The translations under genes and the position numbers were made by a program. Below the pieces are notes generated by a model. That model saw only the letters and a list, made by a program, of their open reading frames with translations. It did not search any database and was not told where the DNA came from. Source: Taenia hydatigena (taxonomy: Eukaryota; Platyhelminthes; Cestoda; Cyclophyllidea; Taeniidae). From it: a stretch of DNA of 64,000 nt. This document shows positions 50,771 to 63,395 of the stretch, piece after piece (position 1 is the stretch's first letter; every line of letters begins with the position of its first letter). Location of the stretch: the NCBI GenBank assembly GCA_036345935.2, contig JADWOT020000001.1, positions 36,094,825 to 36,158,824 on the forward strand, in the 5' to 3' direction.

Positions 50771-53700
50771 TTAATCTTCAAATTTTGGAAAAGGAATGAG
50801 TATGGCTGCACCACATAGAGGCGGTTGCTTGGGAATGGGAATTAAAATGGGGACACCCAATAGTAAGAGAGTTCGCAGTACATCGGGACGTGCCATCCCA
50901 GTTTTACGACCACCGCCTGTGTCCGATGTGTGTCTAACTAATTCGGCACTAGCCAGACACGCAAGGGAGACCGAGGAACTCACCTCAGGGAATCTATTGG
51001 CCCCCGTCAATGGTACAAGCATTGGTGAATCTGAGGATATTTCACCACAACTGCAGCGCTGTTCAAATACCGTTGATTTGGGTATGTAGACCACATCACC
51101 AAGTGCAGAGGTCCTCTCAATGTAGATGACCTCCTGGAATGCTGCAGGACTGCTTGAAGGGACAGCACTCACGATGGGAGTCTTATCGCGATCTGGAGGA
51201 GGAGGATGAGGTGGAAGTGCTGATTCCGGCAATGTCGATTCCATTGGTGGTGTTATAGGCGACGCAGTTTTTCGCTGTAAAATAAAAAGACCCAAAAAAG
51301 GCTAAATGTATCTCCAACCAATCAGAATTGAGCAGACGATTTGACGTCACAGGACTAAACTCCTTTGAAGTTCTGCTGTGAAGTTGTCCCACCTCGGAAG
51401 TGATAAACCTTTCCTCTCTAATTTATCATTGGTTATTTACAAATAAATTTTAATCAAGGAGCTCTCATTTACCGCTCCATAAAATTGACGCCATTCAGGC
51501 CTTCATGGATGGCATAATTAGCGTTCTGTGCTATTTAATTAATTACTTATGCTTTTATTTTCTCCATAAAAGGAATGAATAATTGAAATTAAGGTAATGC
51601 TTCTTGGAGACATTATAGAACCGGAAGAATGAGCCTAAGTTGCCGGTGTAGTTGGATAAAATGGACTGCTGTACCTCAGTGGGGGAACCGGTCGGACCAT
51701 AAACGGGGGGTCCAGGTTATTGTGCTCTCTTTCATTCTTTCTTTGTCATAGAAAGCCGACGCAGAAGTGTTTGACAGTCGAGACGATTTACTTCTTCCAC
51801 TATGACACGCCTGAAGGGTGTGTGCGTGTGTGTGGGGAAAGGCAGTCCCGATATGCAAAACTAGGAGCTCATATCGCATCTCACCTCCCGTGATGGGGAA
51901 GGAGAGGGATACTGCCATGGCTTTAGCTCTATTCTCCATATTCTCTTTGATTCGTGGTGGCAATCCACCATGGTATCATGCCAAAGCTAAATGGGAAATT
52001 GTGGAGCAAATATGGGATAAGGACGGAGGTTCAAGGAAAAGTGGGTTAGAAAAACCACTCCTGCCAGGAGTAACCAATCAGAGGGGAAAACAGATAATAT
52101 TCCTTATTCCTTCGGGATACTGCAGGATCACATACCGCCTACGGCATACTGCAAGCCCCACCTTTGATGGAGGCGAGAGAGGCAGAACAGGGCGGAAGAT
52201 GTTGCTTACGCCTGGATACATTCTCCCTCAGGTACCCACTGCCACCTTTACTTAGCATTACACATCCACACACTCACAAAGGAGAGCGAATAGTCGGGAG
52301 CTAACAGTGAATCAAGCGTGGAGGTGCCTACTACCTCGGCAGCTTGATCGCACCAAGAGAGATAACTGACTCGGGTGATAGTCGGAGCGACACGGAGTGC
52401 GTTTATCCGGGTTGCGTTTGAAAGGGAGACGAAGAAGAAGTTATTTTGGGAGATACCTAATAGGGATAAATCTCCATCGAAATGAATAATAAATCAACTT
52501 TACTTCCCTCTGGGAATTCGGATGAGGTAAGCAGGCTGCTTTCTCACGAGCAATGTAAGTACATGTCTATTTGTGACTTCATATTGGCATTTAACACTTT
52601 CAAAGCTTTTCTTATTTTAGTAAAAAGCGCACTGAAAAAAAGTAGGGCGAACATCTGACCGGCTTCAGCATGTCACATATGTGTGACGCAGGTTGCCATC
52701 GGTGAAGCTGGCATTTTTCAAACTTTTTTATTCCGAAGAAAAAACACCACCATATATTGTTTTAAAAAAGTTAATCTTTAAAAAGATATTGCACTGAATT
52801 TGCTAAGGTTCCGGATGTCACATATTTGTGACGGGCCAACATTTTAATAAGTTGACATAATAGTGACCCATCTCTGCTTTATAGGTGGTGTTATAAAGGT
52901 ATCCTGCTAAAAAATGCAATAAAACGACAAGAAAACTTCTAACGTCCGACTGGTCGTTATGTGTCACATATATGCGACGCTAAAAGCAGACCTTGCTTTA
53001 TCCTCAGTAACGTGCCTGCATAGAAATTACGTTTAAAATGTTTTACGATAGAAGAAATATAAGCAGCTTCATATGAAATTTATGGATACTTTCCAACTAA
53101 AAGCTAAAACCTCGTCCAACTCTATGTCCAAGTTGTTATCATGATAAAATGTAAAAAAGGGGGAAAGGGTCCCATGTTAATTCTAACTTTAAAAATTAAT
53201 GTTAGTAGATTACCATCCGTGTCCTGAAAAGCAAAAAATGGCAAAAACTAGAGGACACCAATCAACCACGTTACCGCCTCGAAAGCGAGAAGTCACGTGG
53301 TTGGAGCACATTTGTTTATCTAATTCGACATTTCAGCCCTCGAATGTTAAAACAACTATTTGGCTAGTTCAGAGGCTGGGAATAAAAAAAAATACTTCTA
53401 CCTTCAGTAGAGGATGTCATGGTCACAGCTTTAGGAACGACTCGGAGGGGTTTAAGCCTTGGGGCGTTGAATCGCCTTCGATGGGTAGATAGAATCTCAA
53501 CAAACTAGAGATCCACCCAAGAAAGAGGGAAACCAGAGCAACCAGTTCCAGCGGTCTTTGTTGCCATTTACGATGGACATGTGTTAAACCATCGGTACTG
53601 TCGCCTCGGTTGGGTCAGATTGTACGTCAGGTACAGGAATGCCTTCATCTCTCGGACATGTGGCGTTAAGTACCACTATTGGCGCATCAATTTAGAGTAC

Positions 53701-56700
53701 AAGAAAATCCTTTCCGGCGGGCAATAAAATTATACCACTAGGAGAGTCTAGTCTGTTAGGTGACTCACTGGCATATGGAAATGTGGCTTTGGGACTCCAT
53801 CACTCACTCTCACAGGCCTGAGATACTCATTGTCGTGTGTATGTGGTCGCTTGACTTGCATTCTTTGCTCAATGGAGACCAAACCATAACTACGGATGAG
53901 GTTCACTTTACCCAACTGGACGATTATCCTCGTGAAGCGCTCAGACCTAGACAATCGATGAGAAGAACCCCACATCTTCTGGGGCAGAATGACAGTCCTA
54001 CCCCATCACTCTCTTCGTTAAGAAATGGCTGTCATCCTTTTCTTGTCGCAAGCTAATCACATGACTAGGAGTGAAGCATGACAGAGGGTTGAGAAAATAA
54101 CGGCGAGATGGAAAATGGGGTAACTATGAGTTAACTTCTCTTGCATACCTTTAGCGACATTTTTTTCTGCTGCAAAAGTGGGTTTCATACTAGGTTTGCG
54201 GTTCGTTGGAAAGGTTTAATTGTTTAGGAAATAACCCCTCACTCTGCTCCCACAGTGCACCTTTTCAGAATCCAGGTACAAATATGTTTCATAATCTTTT
54301 CCACTTTTGAAAGATTATAAGTTTGCAAGTTTTTACCACAGGAGTTAAAATAGAGAGGACACATTTCCAGTTTATTATAGCCGTGACCTTTCCAAGCGAG
54401 ACAAACACCGCGGTGGCTTGGGTAAGCTATCCCGCCCCTTAAAACAAATGTGCATTATGTGGGATATGATAAAACAGTCTGCTCTTCAGAATAAAAGATT
54501 GCAAAGTGAAAATTCACAGAAGAATTCAGCTTCCTTTCAAGGGCAATAATTTACCAAAAGCCTGTTTATTCACATGAAAAGTCTGCCCTGTTTATAAATT
54601 TTGATTTTAAATGATTGCAAAACAGAGCGGATATTTTGAAATTAGCGAGTGATTAATAAACCCCCAAAAAGGAAGCATTTTATATGCAAAACAAAAATGG
54701 AAAAAAATGCGATCGTCCAAAAGCGTAAAAAGTGTTTTGCGTTTCAGTGCATGGCAATTATATATCTCCTTTGCAAATCGGGTTATTTTCACCAAAACGG
54801 TTATCAAAATTAAGCTAAACTGCAGCAGTGCATTTATGAATTCAAGCAAGCTTTTCATTGCTTGTTTTATTTTTTAGACACTTAATTGCCCAAAGTTAGA
54901 ACAACTTTCCCATCTGCCTACTTGGCATTGCCTTTGTGCATGAAAAAAGGGAGTTGCGTCTGGTAAGTTAGTCTAAAGAGCTACCAAAAAGATATTTTAT
55001 CTTCGGTGAGGCATTTTTTCTCCACCGAGCCTCGCTTTTTGACATACACGTCGGTTGCTTCCTTCCAGCGTCTTTCAACTGCTGTTGGTGGAACGCAGCG
55101 GAGGAGGAGTCAGCAAGTGTGCTCCATTGGGAACAAAAGTTGCACACACAACAAGAAAAGGAAGAGTGAAGTCCTTTGACTTACTTTACGCAGGTAATAC
55201 TTAACCACTAGTCCCTCCTTTCCGCCCCAAAGTGCGATTTCCGGTGAGGTTGGCTGGCTGCGACGAGACATATTTTGCAGATTGGAGGAAGGAAATGCAG
55301 GCAATTACCTACTTGCATGCATTATGAAGGGTAAATGCCTGGTAGTACAGAAAATTCTAGCATTGTACTCCCTAGACTTTCACACCTTTGCCTTATATCA
55401 AAAAAGATTGCTTGAAGCTAATGGATGCGACTCAAGCTTGTCTACTTCGTGAAACGGCTTTGGCTCGCTTCCAAGTCTACCGAGGCTTCATGAGCAAAGT
55501 TATTGTGTCGCGTTTGATGGAGGCGCGGTCGTAGAGCATCCTACTTCCCAGAAATGATGGAGCTTAAAAGAAAAGTATCTAGAAGATTGAGATTTAACCA
55601 TTAGGACGACCGACTCTACGTAATGATATCAAAGAAAATTGACGTAATTGCCTTTTGTGCATCAGTTATAGCTTGCCCGTGAAATCGACTAACATGACGT
55701 TTTCTTTGCGCGGTAATTCCATCTATTTTGCAATTTGTCAATCTCAGCGTTAACTGCGGAATAAGCAAGACACATAACGATTGAAGGCAACAAATCAGCC
55801 TAGTTTAACGTTCGTAGTGGGGTGAAAATATTGCATAAGACGGACTCTCCTTTTAGCCCCATTTTCAAAAGGCATTTAAACGCCCTCCATCCTAACACGC
55901 CGTGCTAGCTTTTATAGCTAGCAGTAGCAAACCAACTCGGTGTACAAAGAACAATAGTTCGAATTTTTCTCTCCAACTGAGAGGAATGCGTCTACAGTGG
56001 ATAAATGATTGCGTACTAGCCCAAAACCATGTCAGCTTTTCAACCTAGGCTGGTACTGATCAAAGCGGAATTGACGAAGACAAAAATTAGTTTGTGCATC
56101 TCTCCTGAATAGGAAGATAAACACGAAAGCGGAAAGGGTTTCCGAGTCAAAAATGGATCATGAAAACCATATAAACTTTTTTGTTCTTCAGTAAGATTAA
56201 TGACATATCTTTCTAGTTGTCATTTCTTAAAGAAAACAAAAAAATTATCACTCCTTTTTCAACCATCCGTAAGCCTTCCAACTGGAAGGAAATTTCCATC
56301 TCTCTTCGGATTAGACAATTTATCGTCAAACCAAGTAAAAAAGGATTTGAAACGCAAATAAATAAGAATGAATTAATATCGCTTAAAATGGAAATAGACA
56401 ATCAGCTTCAATCGCGATTTATGTTTGTTTTAACTGATGCGTTGGAGACGCGGATCTTTCAAATATCGCAACCCTGCAGACTAATTCGGTCGTTCACTCC
56501 TCCTATACGTCAACTAAGGCGGCTTATTACAACTTTCAGCCAAGCCTGAGGACGTTCATACAGCGTTCTCTTCAAGCTCATTGCTTCCACAAGCTGAATT
56601 TACTTGGTTTTGCCAGGTCATGAATTATTTTTACACAATTTCAGCCCCCCAGACGATGATAAATCTGTCCTCACATCCCCGCTTTTAGCATGCGGATTCA

Positions 56701-59700
56701 GTGAAGCGCGTAGCTATTCAAAAATCATCGCACCGCCAGGCGAAACTCCCGGGGGGCATTGGGAGGGCGTTTCACGACGAGGCTGTCGGCAGCGCTTCTT
56801 CAGGCACCCTCGACCGCCAAAATCGATGTGTCGTGCTCAAGCGACTGCGGCTTCAGGGAAACAAAAAAGTCCTCCACGCAGGGAAAACTTTTAAAAAGGG
56901 GCGCGAAAAAGTAGACAGATGGGGAAAGAGAGAGAGAGAGAGAGACAGTGAGTGAATGAGATAGGGAGAATAAGTGTTAGCTTACGTCGCGTTGCTGTGA
57001 CCGGAAAACTCGCCGCTGTTGTCGCAGGATCTTGCGTCTGAAATTGGAGGGAGTTGTTACTTGGAGGCGTAATGTGGAACACCGAATGAGCAAAACACCT
57101 GCAATTATTCTAAAAGGCCTTTTACATTTCTTCGCGAACAAATAAATATGTAAATGGGAGTAAATGCCAAATTCAAGCCCAGCAAAACGGTTTTTTAGCT
57201 TTACGTATCCTTCCTGGTCATTAAAATGTTAGAAGTTCTTTATTTAGTCCATGTCAAGTTCTTTCCACGATAAAATAGTTTGTTCTTTGAAGCAAAGATA
57301 AGGATTTTTGATTTTGTTAGTGAAGTATAGTCTTTAGGTCTATAAAGCCTTTAAAGTAAAAAAGCTTCCTTTGTTGCAACCATTAATTGCACTTTGCAAT
57401 TTTTCTCCTAATATTTTTAAACAACCGGCACTTTTTGATAAAGCTGGCTCTATTTTTGAACGTTGCCGAAAACGGAACGAGCTTTTGAAAAATTGCGTAG
57501 TGACTTGACAACAATTGCTAAGTAAATGGAGCGTGGTAAATATGGCAAGGTTATGACTTTGGCTACAGAATTAAAATTTCGTTTGCTCAAAGTAAGTCAT
57601 ACACCTCCTTAAAATTAGTACCCAACGAAGAAAATTGAATTGGGCTTTAAATAATTTGAGGTTAAGGACAAAATCCCGCCTTTTCTTTTCAACGTCTTAA
57701 AAGTTCATCAGCAAATTTTTTTTGCAATCATTGGGAGAATTTAAACTTAAAAACTATTAGAATGGAATGTGCTTCTTCTCATAAATCCTCAACCGCATTT
57801 CAATAGCTTATTGTTCATAATAATTCGATTTATAATGTAAGAAGTCTGCGTGGTAAATTAACGCACATTCTTATGGGCAGCCGGTGTTTTGAGGATTTTG
57901 TTTTTAATTTGATGGAGGCGACTTTAAGAATGAACTATTCAAGTGGAAGGTTTGAAGGAGAGCATTATAAAATTAATTATAAGGGCCGAGAAAATCTTCT
58001 TATACTATAATAGTGCAAAACCTTTTACTTTTGCTTCATAAAGATCAATCGTACCCGCGGTCATCGCCGTTGCTACCGCACATCTACTGCCAAACCGTCC
58101 ATCTGATTTCGCAGGTGATAATGTCACTGGTCAGTGCCAAGAAAAGGTGATTGCCGTTATCATTCGGAGAGTGACTGCCGGAGAAGTACGAAGGCTTAAA
58201 GGCTTTACGCTCCCTTTTTCTCCCATCGCAACCAAAGAACCAAAACTCTCACAGGTCAGTTTTGATAGGCGTGATATGAATGATTAGTTCTGACCATTTC
58301 TTCTTGCACTCCCCTCGGATTAGTATGCAGGTCTCAGCCGTAATTGATGTTTTTAGTTAGCATAAAAGGAGCGGAATGCATAAAACTGCGGAATGATAGC
58401 CTTGTAAGTCTACCGAACGCCTGTTGCATCCGTTAGTTTGACTCAGGAATAATTTTCTCCGCCGGCCCTTATCTAAATCTGGACCGAACTAAAATTACCA
58501 CGAGCTTGAGTCGCGCAGAGTTCGTTCAATCAATCCTCAGTTCAGCTAATCCAACCGATTATTACAAGGGCATGCAAAATATATGCCACTTCTTTGCGAC
58601 ACCTGACTGAGTTGACAGAATCGGGGTGTCTCACGTTTGTAACAAGCCTGCCACAAATTAGAACATCCTAGGCTGAAGTAATTCTCACAATCCACTTATA
58701 GCGATGGCTTTGATTGGAGGTTGGGAGAACTCTACATCTATCATGCCAGGGTCAATGAGTTTATCCCCTTAGTAACGGAGGTTTGTTACCTTGTCCCCGG
58801 TGTAGTTTACCTTAACTCACAGGGATGACTAACTGGTTAGACAGAAATGACTCCATGCCACTCTCAGACACAGCGCACTGCCGCCATACTCAGTAGTCCG
58901 AAAGAAAATTAACAAGCTCTTGCGGCATTTCGAAGGCCTCTTGTACTTTAAGAGCATGTACTTGTGTGACCTTGTTATTTTATTCATCTAAGACCATTCA
59001 GAGGAGGGAGGAGGCGGAAGAGGAAATAATTTAATCATGCCTCTCCTACACTACCCCCATCTTTTTGCCACTGAGAAGAGGAGAATCTCTTTCCCAGCCT
59101 AAATCAAGCGCGTGCATTACTCCTGCTCAACAATAAAACTGGAGAATACCATTTTCAGGGACGTCAGCTTCGTCCACCTAACATTTTGTGATGTCAGAGA
59201 TCAAAAAGGTGATTAGCAGTCCATCGAAGGTAGCCTAAACATGCTTATCACCGGCGACCCTCTTTTTGGGTGTGTGAGCAGGGATGCCGTGGCAACCACG
59301 GCTGAAATGACCGAGGGCAGGGACCTCAAAAATGCCGCCACATCAATGATCAACCAATCAGGAGAGGCCAGGGAGGGGGTTAACCGTGAAAGACTTCTAG
59401 GCCTCTTGGAAAGAGGGAAACTAGGAAAGCTGACGAGGACTTCGAGACAGGACCGACTTTTCGGCGGAATTTTAACATTGCATAACAGCATTTTTATTGG
59501 TCTGGACCACATGCATGACGTGCAACGGTATGACGCGCCACCATCCAAGATGCGCTCTTACATATTTTGTTTTAAGAAAATCGGATCACTTTTATTTATT
59601 CATTCTCGTCGTTACTGTTTTTTTTTTTTTTGGGTTTGATTAAAATCTTGCCCCAAATTCGTCCTACGGTCGAATTGCGCAGGAGTAAGCGATGCCCCCT

Positions 59701-62700
59701 CCACACCAGGGAAGTTACTTCCGTTGCAATTATGCGAAATAAAGTAAGGCAATTTTAGTGTGGCTAAGGAGGAATAGGAAGCGGGAGAGCTCTAAAATGG
59801 CCGTCTTTTGTAGTAGAAAGTGGGGTAAGTTTAGATTTATCAAAAGTTTGCTTTCTTTTCCCCTTTTCAAACCACTAGAAATAGCCAGCTGATTATTGTC
59901 CTTTTTTAAAATTGCTTATTCTTTGGCCGATTCCGGCTTTGTGTTAAGTGAAACAATGCCGCGTATTTTAGACCTAAAGTTTGTGGTGTCACGTATATGT
60001 GACGGAGCTGACAAACAGGCTAAACACAAAAAAAAGGTTACGGTGGGAAAAAAGAATGAAGCCTCAATCGTTTCTTACCTGATAAAGAAGGCGGAAACTA
60101 TCACAGCAATGAAGAAGAGGCTGCACAACGTCCCAATGCCTATGATGGCTGTCGAACTGCCTATACGGTCCACACAGCCTAGGTTGGAAGAGGAAATAAA
60201 TACCCAATGAACGAGGGCATTCAAATGCTTTACATGGCTTCACTTGTGCCTATGCCTTCATCCCACAGCACCAATGCTTAATGCAACAGAAATTGCTTGT
60301 TTCCTTAAAAAGGACGGGAAAATGCGCTTACATTAGAGCACCGGCAATTTTGATGCATTGGCAGTCACACCACCCTGAGTGCTTCAGAGGTAGATTTCCC
60401 TACGCTCCGAACACCTTTCAGCAATAGTTCAGAGCTCAAATGTGTTTGTAAGTGTAATACAGTGTGACAGTGGAAGGAGAGGGCTACAATTCCACCTTAT
60501 TCGTTTCCCTATCATCAGTACCCCATAAGCAAATTTGCTTTCTCAATAAATATAAGGGAAATGGATCTTCCTAACTCCTTCCACGACAGTTGTTGCGCTT
60601 GCATCGATCTTTCCTCAAAAACGGAGACCTGTGAACCAAAGGGCACACACCCGCATCCAGTCTTGCCACCTTTCCCATCAACAAGGTAATTTCAATTTAC
60701 CCACCAATTCGTTTCCTTCACATAATGCATTGTTAACGTCCACTGCCTCCTAACACAAAAAGGAGGCGAAAGTGAGTACCGAAATCGTTCTCTTTTAGCT
60801 CCTCCTTTCCTTTCCTTTCCTTTTTTCCACCGCACACATTACTGCTAATGAATGCGGAGGGTGATTTATCCAAATCAGCGGTGCCTAATTATTATTCAAA
60901 CACATATCTATCCACCTACCCACTTACCTACCTCCGATTTGGAAATAAAATAACTCTCCCTCTCGCCCGCCCGCCCGCTCGCTCTAACCCTCCCTCTCTC
61001 CCTCTCTTCCCGTATGTGTGTGTGTGTGTGTGCCTTTTTTGTGTAGTCCGAATGATCTATAAATAAATAAACCTACTTTTGTTTTTCTCCTGCAAAATGG
61101 CTCTACTGAAGCGACTAATAATTGTGTCGCAATAAATCATTGGGTTGTAGTCGTATGGATGGAGATGGCAGAGCGGTGCAAGAGAAAGCACCACAACTCA
61201 ACCAATCAGCAAAAAAGGGGGCTGTACCTTCAAGGGAGTTTTCACAGGTGTCAGAGAAGTGAACTGTATTGAGATAATCATCGGAGGACTGGAAGTCATT
61301 GGCACTTTCTAGATGGAATGCATAGGGCTCAGTAGCTTCGATAATTGGAAGACCCTTTCCAACCATTTCTAGGAAATGATGATCCTCACGAACAGGTGGC
61401 AGATTGGCAGTAATGTCTGCCTTCTTTGGTTTACAACTGAAAGGAGAAATTTATTGTTTGGGTTATATAGCAACAATGTTTATGCGTAGTAAGCCAGGAT
61501 TCTAAAAACTGACGTATGCGAGGGCACTCAAGTGGAACCAGGAGAGACTGACTGATTCCATGACGTTAATCACTCTAAAGCACCGTTAGTCATAAATACT
61601 GAATTAAAAATTTTAGTAATAGCGCGCAGGGACAAGTTTCTTTGTCAATGTCGACATAAAAGACATCAAACGGAGTACAGTGATTGAACAATCAACGGGA
61701 ATTCAAGCTGTGGCGACCTTATTCTAATCAGCACAAGACTTAATTCCCCGTGTGAGATCGGTTATCACAGCTTAATCATCTACAAAACTGAATAACTTTT
61801 GAGAGTTTGTCCGCGGTGGATACTGAAACAAGCATATTGCCTTCTATAGAGAGCATAGAATAATTTGTTGCTGATCGACAACCGGTTATTGAAACTGCCT
61901 TCCAAATAATAAAAAAGCATTGGAGGGGAGGGTGAGGGAGTAGGGGAACGGCTTGAAAATTAAGTATAGTTACCAATTATGATTCTTCTGTCTGGACCCC
62001 GATGAGGCTTGAATACAAGACTTTTACTAACTGGATCAGTTGCCGACACCATGGCAATTAAGTCAACGTCTGGCATTAAAGATTTGAATTTAAGCCACCA
62101 AATAGTCCAATAAAAATAATCATTCAATATATTAAGTCCATAATGCATTATTTAGTTGCTTTAAATTGAAAAATAATAGGGATTTACTTTGACTGATCCG
62201 CGCAATTTTGTTTGCAATTCGGCCCTTGACATCTGGAATGCGCTAATGACAAGGAGATACATATACAGAATGAGAAATATCACTAATTTCCTTCTGTTAC
62301 TGCATTTAAGTACGTGAAATTTAATAAAAGCAAACACGCAACTTTTCTTAGCTGACAGTTAACATGCACGATTGGCACCCTGTCAGTCGGGTCAAAATAT
62401 CTCTTTTGTTTGTCGTTAAGGTAATATTTCGTGAGGTTGCATCTTACAGACAAATAATGCTGGCATGATTGTGTGGGTAGAGCTCATATATTGGGAGGAT
62501 TTGTAAACTGATTTCTTTATTCACACTGTGGATTAAAGACCCAATGTATGCCTACTCACTTTTGACCTTGAGAGACTTTTGAATTTGCAAAGTACAACGC
62601 GTAAGTCTTTGAAATTTTATGAACTCGTAGCAAACGAGTGATCCTATGGAGCAGAAAAGGCAATTCAAGAAGCAACAGCTCATAAAATCTGGCATAAAAT

Positions 62701-63395
62701 CCCAGATTGAAAATGAAATAATGCGTTCCTCTTAAATAGAGGGAAGGGGTCGGAACGAAGCAACTCACGTTCGTCAGCAACAATTCTTGATCCGTTTAAG
62801 TCTCCATTTTGGTCTTTGACTAAAATTAAAAGTATACTTAGGGAAATTTAACGTATACGTAGACATTTACGGTCTTTTGTCGCTTAATTGCATTTGTGTG
62901 TCCTGGGCGGAACACTTTATTAGGGACATGCAGCAAAAATAATAGCCTAATTACAAAGACTTTACTAATGCTTACAGCAAGGATAAGCTTTTGTTTGTTT
63001 CTGAAGGGAGTAACATTGACAGTAACTATACATACACAGTTATTAAGGCTCTTTCTATCTTCCCAGGTTCTGCTTGTGACACCGCGTTTATCTCAAAGCT
63101 AAGTTCATTCTTCATTCTCACATTCTTATGAACTAACACCCTCACGAATGAAAGCTTGAAGGTGCTTGCCATGTCTTTGAAAGTAACTCATAAAATTCCT
63201 CCTTCAAGAATGCGTTTTTCGAAAGCTGGTCTCTGGGTTACCATATATAACATGTTTCCTGCTTAAGAATATGAAGACATCCAGGTATTCTTAGCGAAAA
63301 ACGTTATTTTCTCACTCGGTGATTATACCCACCGTGGATGTAGATCCATTGGGAGATTGGTCCAGACTTTCGAATGCTCTGACAACTGTAATTTC
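50771..63395 (-). CDS. Single-pass membrane protein with Ig-like ectodomain, 3' part (5' end outside the window)
   Basis: Minus-strand exons joined by splice sites and phase: 63395-63333, 62819-62769, 62643-62560, 62069-61974, 61894-61789, 61436-61228, 60178-60079, 55257-55185, 51274-50771; 427 residues are visible, ending in TAA. The first exon reads NYSCQSIRKSGPISQWIYIH, the F and G strands of an Ig fold. Ectodomain introns up to 61974 and the one before the membrane exon are phase 1, usual for extracellular modules. Exon 60178-60079 encodes a hydrophobic helix (IIGIGTLCSLFFIAVIV plus flanks). The cytoplasmic part has YYLRKRK and a Pro-rich stretch (PPHPPPPDRDK), then Tyr-containing motifs (EVIYIER, DVVYIPK). 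No kinase or phosphatase domain follows, so it is more like an adhesion molecule or decoy-type receptor than an enzyme. The exon at 61894 uses a weak GTTTTG donor and may be mis-set. I recognise no named family. Confidence 0.5.
52670..52689. repeat. 20-bp palindrome copy 19
   Basis: atgtcacatatgtgtgacgc; first of three regularly spaced copies. Confidence 0.7.
52815..52834. repeat. 20-bp palindrome copy 20
   Basis: atgtcacatatttgtgacgg; 145 bp after copy 19. Confidence 0.65.
52961..52980. repeat. 20-bp palindrome copy 21
   Basis: gtgtcacatatatgcgacgc; 146 bp after copy 20, one arm mismatch. Confidence 0.6.
56927..56945. repeat. (AG)n microsatellite
   Basis: AG run close to the possible alternative exon at 57098-56986. 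Confidence 0.8.
56986..57098 (-). other. Possible alternative exon after the membrane exon
   Basis: Between an acceptor (AATTGCAG) and a good donor (GTAAGC) lies an open 113-nt stretch reading CFAHSVFHITPPSNNSLQ and onwards. It can follow the transmembrane exon at 60178-60079 in phase, but it leaves one nucleotide over. That does not fit the next exon at 55257, so it may be an alternative 3' path or spurious. Confidence 0.2.
58115..58254 (+). other. Candidate coding exon on the opposite strand inside an intron
   Basis: A 140-nt stretch lies between TTTCGCAG and CAG|GTCAGT. It has one open frame (two nt then 46 codons) reading DNVTGQCQEKVIAVIIRR, then KGFTLPFSPIATKEPKLSQ. It is antisense to the long intron between 60079 and 55257 of the membrane-protein gene. 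No neighbour exon is found and no family recognised. Confidence 0.25.
59986..60005. repeat. 20-bp palindrome copy 22
   Basis: gtgtcacgtatatgtgacgg; in the intron 74 bp beyond the 3' end of the transmembrane exon of the membrane-protein gene. Confidence 0.65.
61014..61032. repeat. (TG)n microsatellite
   Basis: TG run just after a CCCGC/CTCCC-rich patch. Confidence 0.8.

Noticed and set aside
56217..56549. 110-codon plus frame after TTTCTAG
   Set aside because: AT-rich, Lys/Ile-rich and without a donor or partner exon. It lies antisense in the membrane-protein intron; too weak to call.
59213..59548. 111-codon minus and 132-codon plus frames overlapping each other
   Set aside because: Both strands are open in the same GC-rich patch and neither has splice sites that fit the neighbouring gene.
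531..60005. Palindromes as a CRISPR array
   Set aside because: Copies are scattered over 60 kb with unequal spacing in a eukaryotic genome; there are no uniform spacers or cas genes.
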